DNA from: Saprospiraceae bacterium
Lineage (GTDB): Bacteria > Bacteroidota > Bacteroidia > Chitinophagales > Saprospiraceae
NCBI GenBank assembly: GCA_020630455.1
Contig: JAHDBK010000054.1
Location: 1-12,285, forward strand
DNA length: 12,285 bases
Direction: 5' to 3'
Numbering within the stretch: position 1 is the stretch's first letter; each line of letters begins with the position of its first letter. The notes beneath the pieces were generated by a model. That model had not been told where the DNA came from, did not search any database, and worked only from the letters and a program-made list of their open reading frames with translations. Position numbers and translations under genes: made by a program. Positions 11,204 to 12,285 of the stretch are shown piece after piece.

Positions 11204-11245
11204 GAAATATTTTTCAATTATTTGTTCTTTTTAGAAAATATTTTC
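11203..11245. promoter_or_regulatory. Candidate operators: shared 13-mer and 12-bp palindrome
   Basis: AGAAATATTTTTC at 11203-11215 is identical to 8913-8925 in the other control region. GAAAATATTTTC at 11234-11245 is a perfect 12-bp palindrome of the same form and lies between the -33 and -7 boxes of the rightward promoter. GAAAAATATTTA at 11290-11301 is a near copy in reverse orientation. A common regulator could read these. Confidence 0.5.
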
Positions 11246-11254
11246 ATATATTTA
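11221..11254 (+). promoter_or_regulatory. Putative rightward late promoter
   Basis: TTTG (11221-11224) and TATATTTA (11247-11254; 7 of 8 against TAnnTTTG) are 22 nt apart, within the Bacteroidota range. Start of transcription would be near 11260. A perfect palindrome sits between the two boxes, suggesting direct control. Confidence 0.55.
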
Positions 11255-11259
11255 CACCA

Positions 11260-11341
11260 ACGAAATAAATTAGTTGTGGAAGGCTAATCGAAAAATATTT
11301 AAGATCACTCGGTTTCCTTCCACATAGAACCGAGTTTTTTT
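11260..11341 (+). ncRNA. Predicted rightward terminated leader RNA with complementary loops, about 80 nt
   Basis: First hairpin: ATTAG (11269-11273), loop TTGTGGAAGG, CTAAT (11284-11288). Second hairpin is the terminator ACTCGGTT/AACCGAGT with loop TCCTTCCACATAG. Nine loop bases, TGTGGAAGG (11275-11283) and CCTTCCACA (11316-11324), are exactly complementary. The loops could kiss within one molecule or between molecules. Placement before the late genes, ended by a terminator, recalls the lambda 6S RNA made from pR' in the absence of Q (analogy, not homology). Confidence 0.55.
11307..11341 (+). terminator. Intrinsic terminator 1, rightward
   Basis: ACTCGGTT (11307-11314), 13-nt loop, AACCGAGT (11328-11335), with seven T ending at 11341. 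Strong intrinsic terminator between the predicted promoter and the HNH gene. Confidence 0.85.
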
Positions 11342-11343
11342 AT

Positions 11344-11377
11344 GCCCTACTCGGATTAAATCTAAGTAGGGCTTTTT
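11344..11377 (+). terminator. Intrinsic terminator 2, rightward
   Basis: GCCCTACT (11344-11351) and AGTAGGGC (11365-11372) form an 8-bp GC-rich stem, with possible further pairing GATT/AATC inside the loop, then TTTTTATTT. It follows terminator 1 after 2 nt and ends 19 nt before the HNH start codon. Confidence 0.85.
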
Positions 11378-11380
11378 ATT

Positions 11381-11398
11381 TAAAACCAAAACGATATG
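11381..11398 (+). promoter_or_regulatory. Recurring A-rich translation leader
   Basis: TAAAACCAAAACGATATG here, including the start codon of the HNH gene, is repeated base for base at 12231-12248 before the third rightward gene. Close forms occur on the other strand before the 164-aa gene (AAAAACCAAAACGATG, near 7348) and the 67-aa gene (AAAAACCAAAACGACATG, near 8549). It probably serves as the initiation context in place of a Shine-Dalgarno site. Confidence 0.65.
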
Positions 11399-12004
11399 CC
11401 AAAAGGATATTTTAAGCCGTTTACGGAAGCTCAAGAAGAGCATATAAAGAATGAGTATTTAAATAAGCCAGTTAAGAGGTTGGCAGATGAATTAAATGCA
11501 TCTTACGGTAGGATAATGAGGTTTTTAAAAAATAATGGTTTAGAGATACCTAAAGAGGTTATTAAGCAAAGGAAACTTGACAGTAGAAAAAAGAAAGGAG
11601 ATATACCATTTAACAAAGGTAAAAAGCAAGAAGAATATATGTCTTTAGACGCTATCGAAAGAACTAAGGCTACAAGATTTAAAAAAGGCAGGTTGCCCCA
11701 TAATTATGTAAACGGGGAGCATAAAGACAAGGATGGTTATGTATTAAAGACTTTGGGAGAAGGTAAAAAAACTTTAAAACATCGTCAAGAGTGGGAAAAG
11801 CGTTATGGCAAAATTCCAGATAAACACATTTTAAAATGCAAGTCCGAAAATATAGATAACTGCGACCCTTCAAATTGGGAGTTGATGAGTATGATAGAGA
11901 ATATGTATAGAAACTCAAAACATGATTACCCAAAGGAAATAATACCATCATTGGTGTTGGTAAAGAATATTGAAAACCAAATAAATAGTATAGAAAATGA
12001 ATAA
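11396..12004 (+). CDS. HNH-endonuclease-like protein with N-terminal HTH, 202 aa
   Basis: N-terminal HTH (9-48): FTEAQEEHIKNEYLNKPVKR, LADELNASYGRIMRFLKNNG. Two F-K/N-K-G motifs follow (PFNKGKKQ, about 71; TRFKKGRLPHN, about 93), of the sort found in phage HNH and homing proteins. The nuclease region is 105-172: GYVLKTLGEGKKTLKHRQEW, RYGKIPDKHI, NCDPSNWELMSMIENM. The first His of HNH (H129) and the N-x-x-P-S-N-W-E-L end are present, but the usual central His pair (VHHIDG) is replaced by ILKCKSEN, so catalysis is doubtful. It is the first gene after the tandem terminators and overlaps the next gene by 8 nt. Confidence 0.8.
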   Translation: MPKGYFKPFTEAQEEHIKNEYLNKPVKRLADELNASYGRIMRFLKNNGLEIPKEVIKQRKLDSRKKKGDIPFNKGKKQEEYMSLDAIERTKATRFKKGRLPHNYVNGEHKDKDGYVLKTLGEGKKTLKHRQEWEKRYGKIPDKHILKCKSENIDNCDPSNWELMSMIENMYRNSKHDYPKEIIPSLVLVKNIENQINSIENE

Positions 12005-12233
12005 TACGTTGACAGATTTAAATAACCATTTATTCGCACAATTGGAACGATTAAGTGATGAAGAGCTTAAAGGAGAAAGCTTAAAAGAAGAGATGAGTAG
12101 GGCAAAATCTATAAACGGTATAGCAAAAAACATTATAGACAATGCAAAGACAACCTTAGAGGGTGCGCAATTCGCTTACACAAAGTTACCGGGTAATAAA
12201 AATGTTCCAGATCAATTCAGAATTAAAGAGTAA
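11997..12233 (+). CDS. Conserved small phage protein, 78 aa
   Basis: Starts inside the last codons of the HNH gene, so translation is probably coupled. Helical: MNNTLTDLNNHLFAQLERLS (1-20), then ELKGESLKEEMSRAKSINGI and AKNIIDNAKTTLEGAQFAYT. The pattern L-x-x-x-L-x-x-E-I/M-x-R-A-K-x-I/V-x-x-I/V-A-x-x-I-I-x-N-A is shared by many small proteins encoded near HNH and terminase genes in Bacteroidota and Firmicutes prophages. Their function is unknown. Presence here supports the view that packaging genes follow downstream. Confidence 0.8.
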   Translation: MNNTLTDLNNHLFAQLERLSDEELKGESLKEEMSRAKSINGIAKNIIDNAKTTLEGAQFAYTKLPGNKNVPDQFRIKE

Positions 12234-12245
12234 AACCAAAACGAT

Positions 12246-12285
12246 ATGAGATTAAAGATAAAAGATTTACGCCCTAACTGGTGGA
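12246..12285 (+). CDS. Partial CDS, N-terminus only
   Basis: ATG 12246 follows an exact copy of the leader found before the HNH gene, 12 nt after the previous stop. Thirteen codons are visible: MRLKIKDLRPNWW. The M-K/R-L-K-I-K/S-D-L/I-x-x-N opening resembles ParB-like domains that phages often carry near terminase genes, but the next residues needed for that call lie outside the window. Confidence 0.6.
   Translation, partial: MRLKIKDLRPNWW

Noticed and set aside
11679..12142. Two leftward frames of 90 and 64 codons
   Set aside because: They mirror the HNH and 78-aa genes, which have clear family patterns and leaders.

Overview
The window is an AT-rich piece of a tailed-phage or prophage genome from a Bacteroidota host, most likely a flavobacterium. 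Four things point there. Promoter-like sites match the Bacteroidota pattern TTG-(17-23 nt)-TAnnTTTG. Start codons follow A-rich leaders such as AAAACCAAAACG rather than GGAGG. A DUF3127 protein sits where an SSB would be expected. YopX, NinG, NinB-like, YqaJ exonuclease and DUF3310 genes form a typical phage early set. No integrase, capsid or terminase gene is visible, so temperate versus virulent cannot be decided here.

Layout. (1) Positions 8848 down to 1 hold one long, tightly packed leftward block of about 26 small genes, many joined by ATGA or TAATG overlaps. Read from its promoter it carries small unknown genes, a recombination module (164-aa OB-like protein, YqaJ exonuclease, NinB-like protein, DUF3127 SSB-like protein), DUF3310, NinG, then a replication module (winged helix, stand-alone DnaA domain IV, two putative loader or organiser proteins), and small genes including YopX. 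(2) Positions 8849-8976 are a divergent control region with an interrupted palindrome over the promoters, followed by a rightward gene that may encode the regulator. (3) Positions 9323-10796 are a second leftward group: RNase HI, a small lipoprotein, a four-helix membrane protein and a 60-aa protein. (4) Positions 10797-11395 carry no gene but much RNA-like structure: two divergent short transcripts are predicted, each ending at an intrinsic terminator whose loop is complementary over 9 nt to an upstream loop. (5) From 11396 a rightward block starts with an HNH-like protein, a conserved small phage protein and the first codons of a third gene, probably the beginning of the late or packaging region.

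How it may work together (inference). The phage appears to rely on the host polymerase and helicase: its DnaA-domain-IV protein and loader-like proteins would direct the host replisome, while exonuclease, SSB-like and Nin proteins handle recombination. The tandem terminators ahead of the HNH gene resemble the lambda pR'-tR' late switch, so the rightward genes may need antitermination. Seven small genes too short for a usual ORF cut-off (31-58 aa, including the lipoprotein at 10003-10158) were found by reading the gaps and are annotated, as are two partial genes at the window edges. All functional calls rest on motifs recognised by eye; no search or folding program was run.
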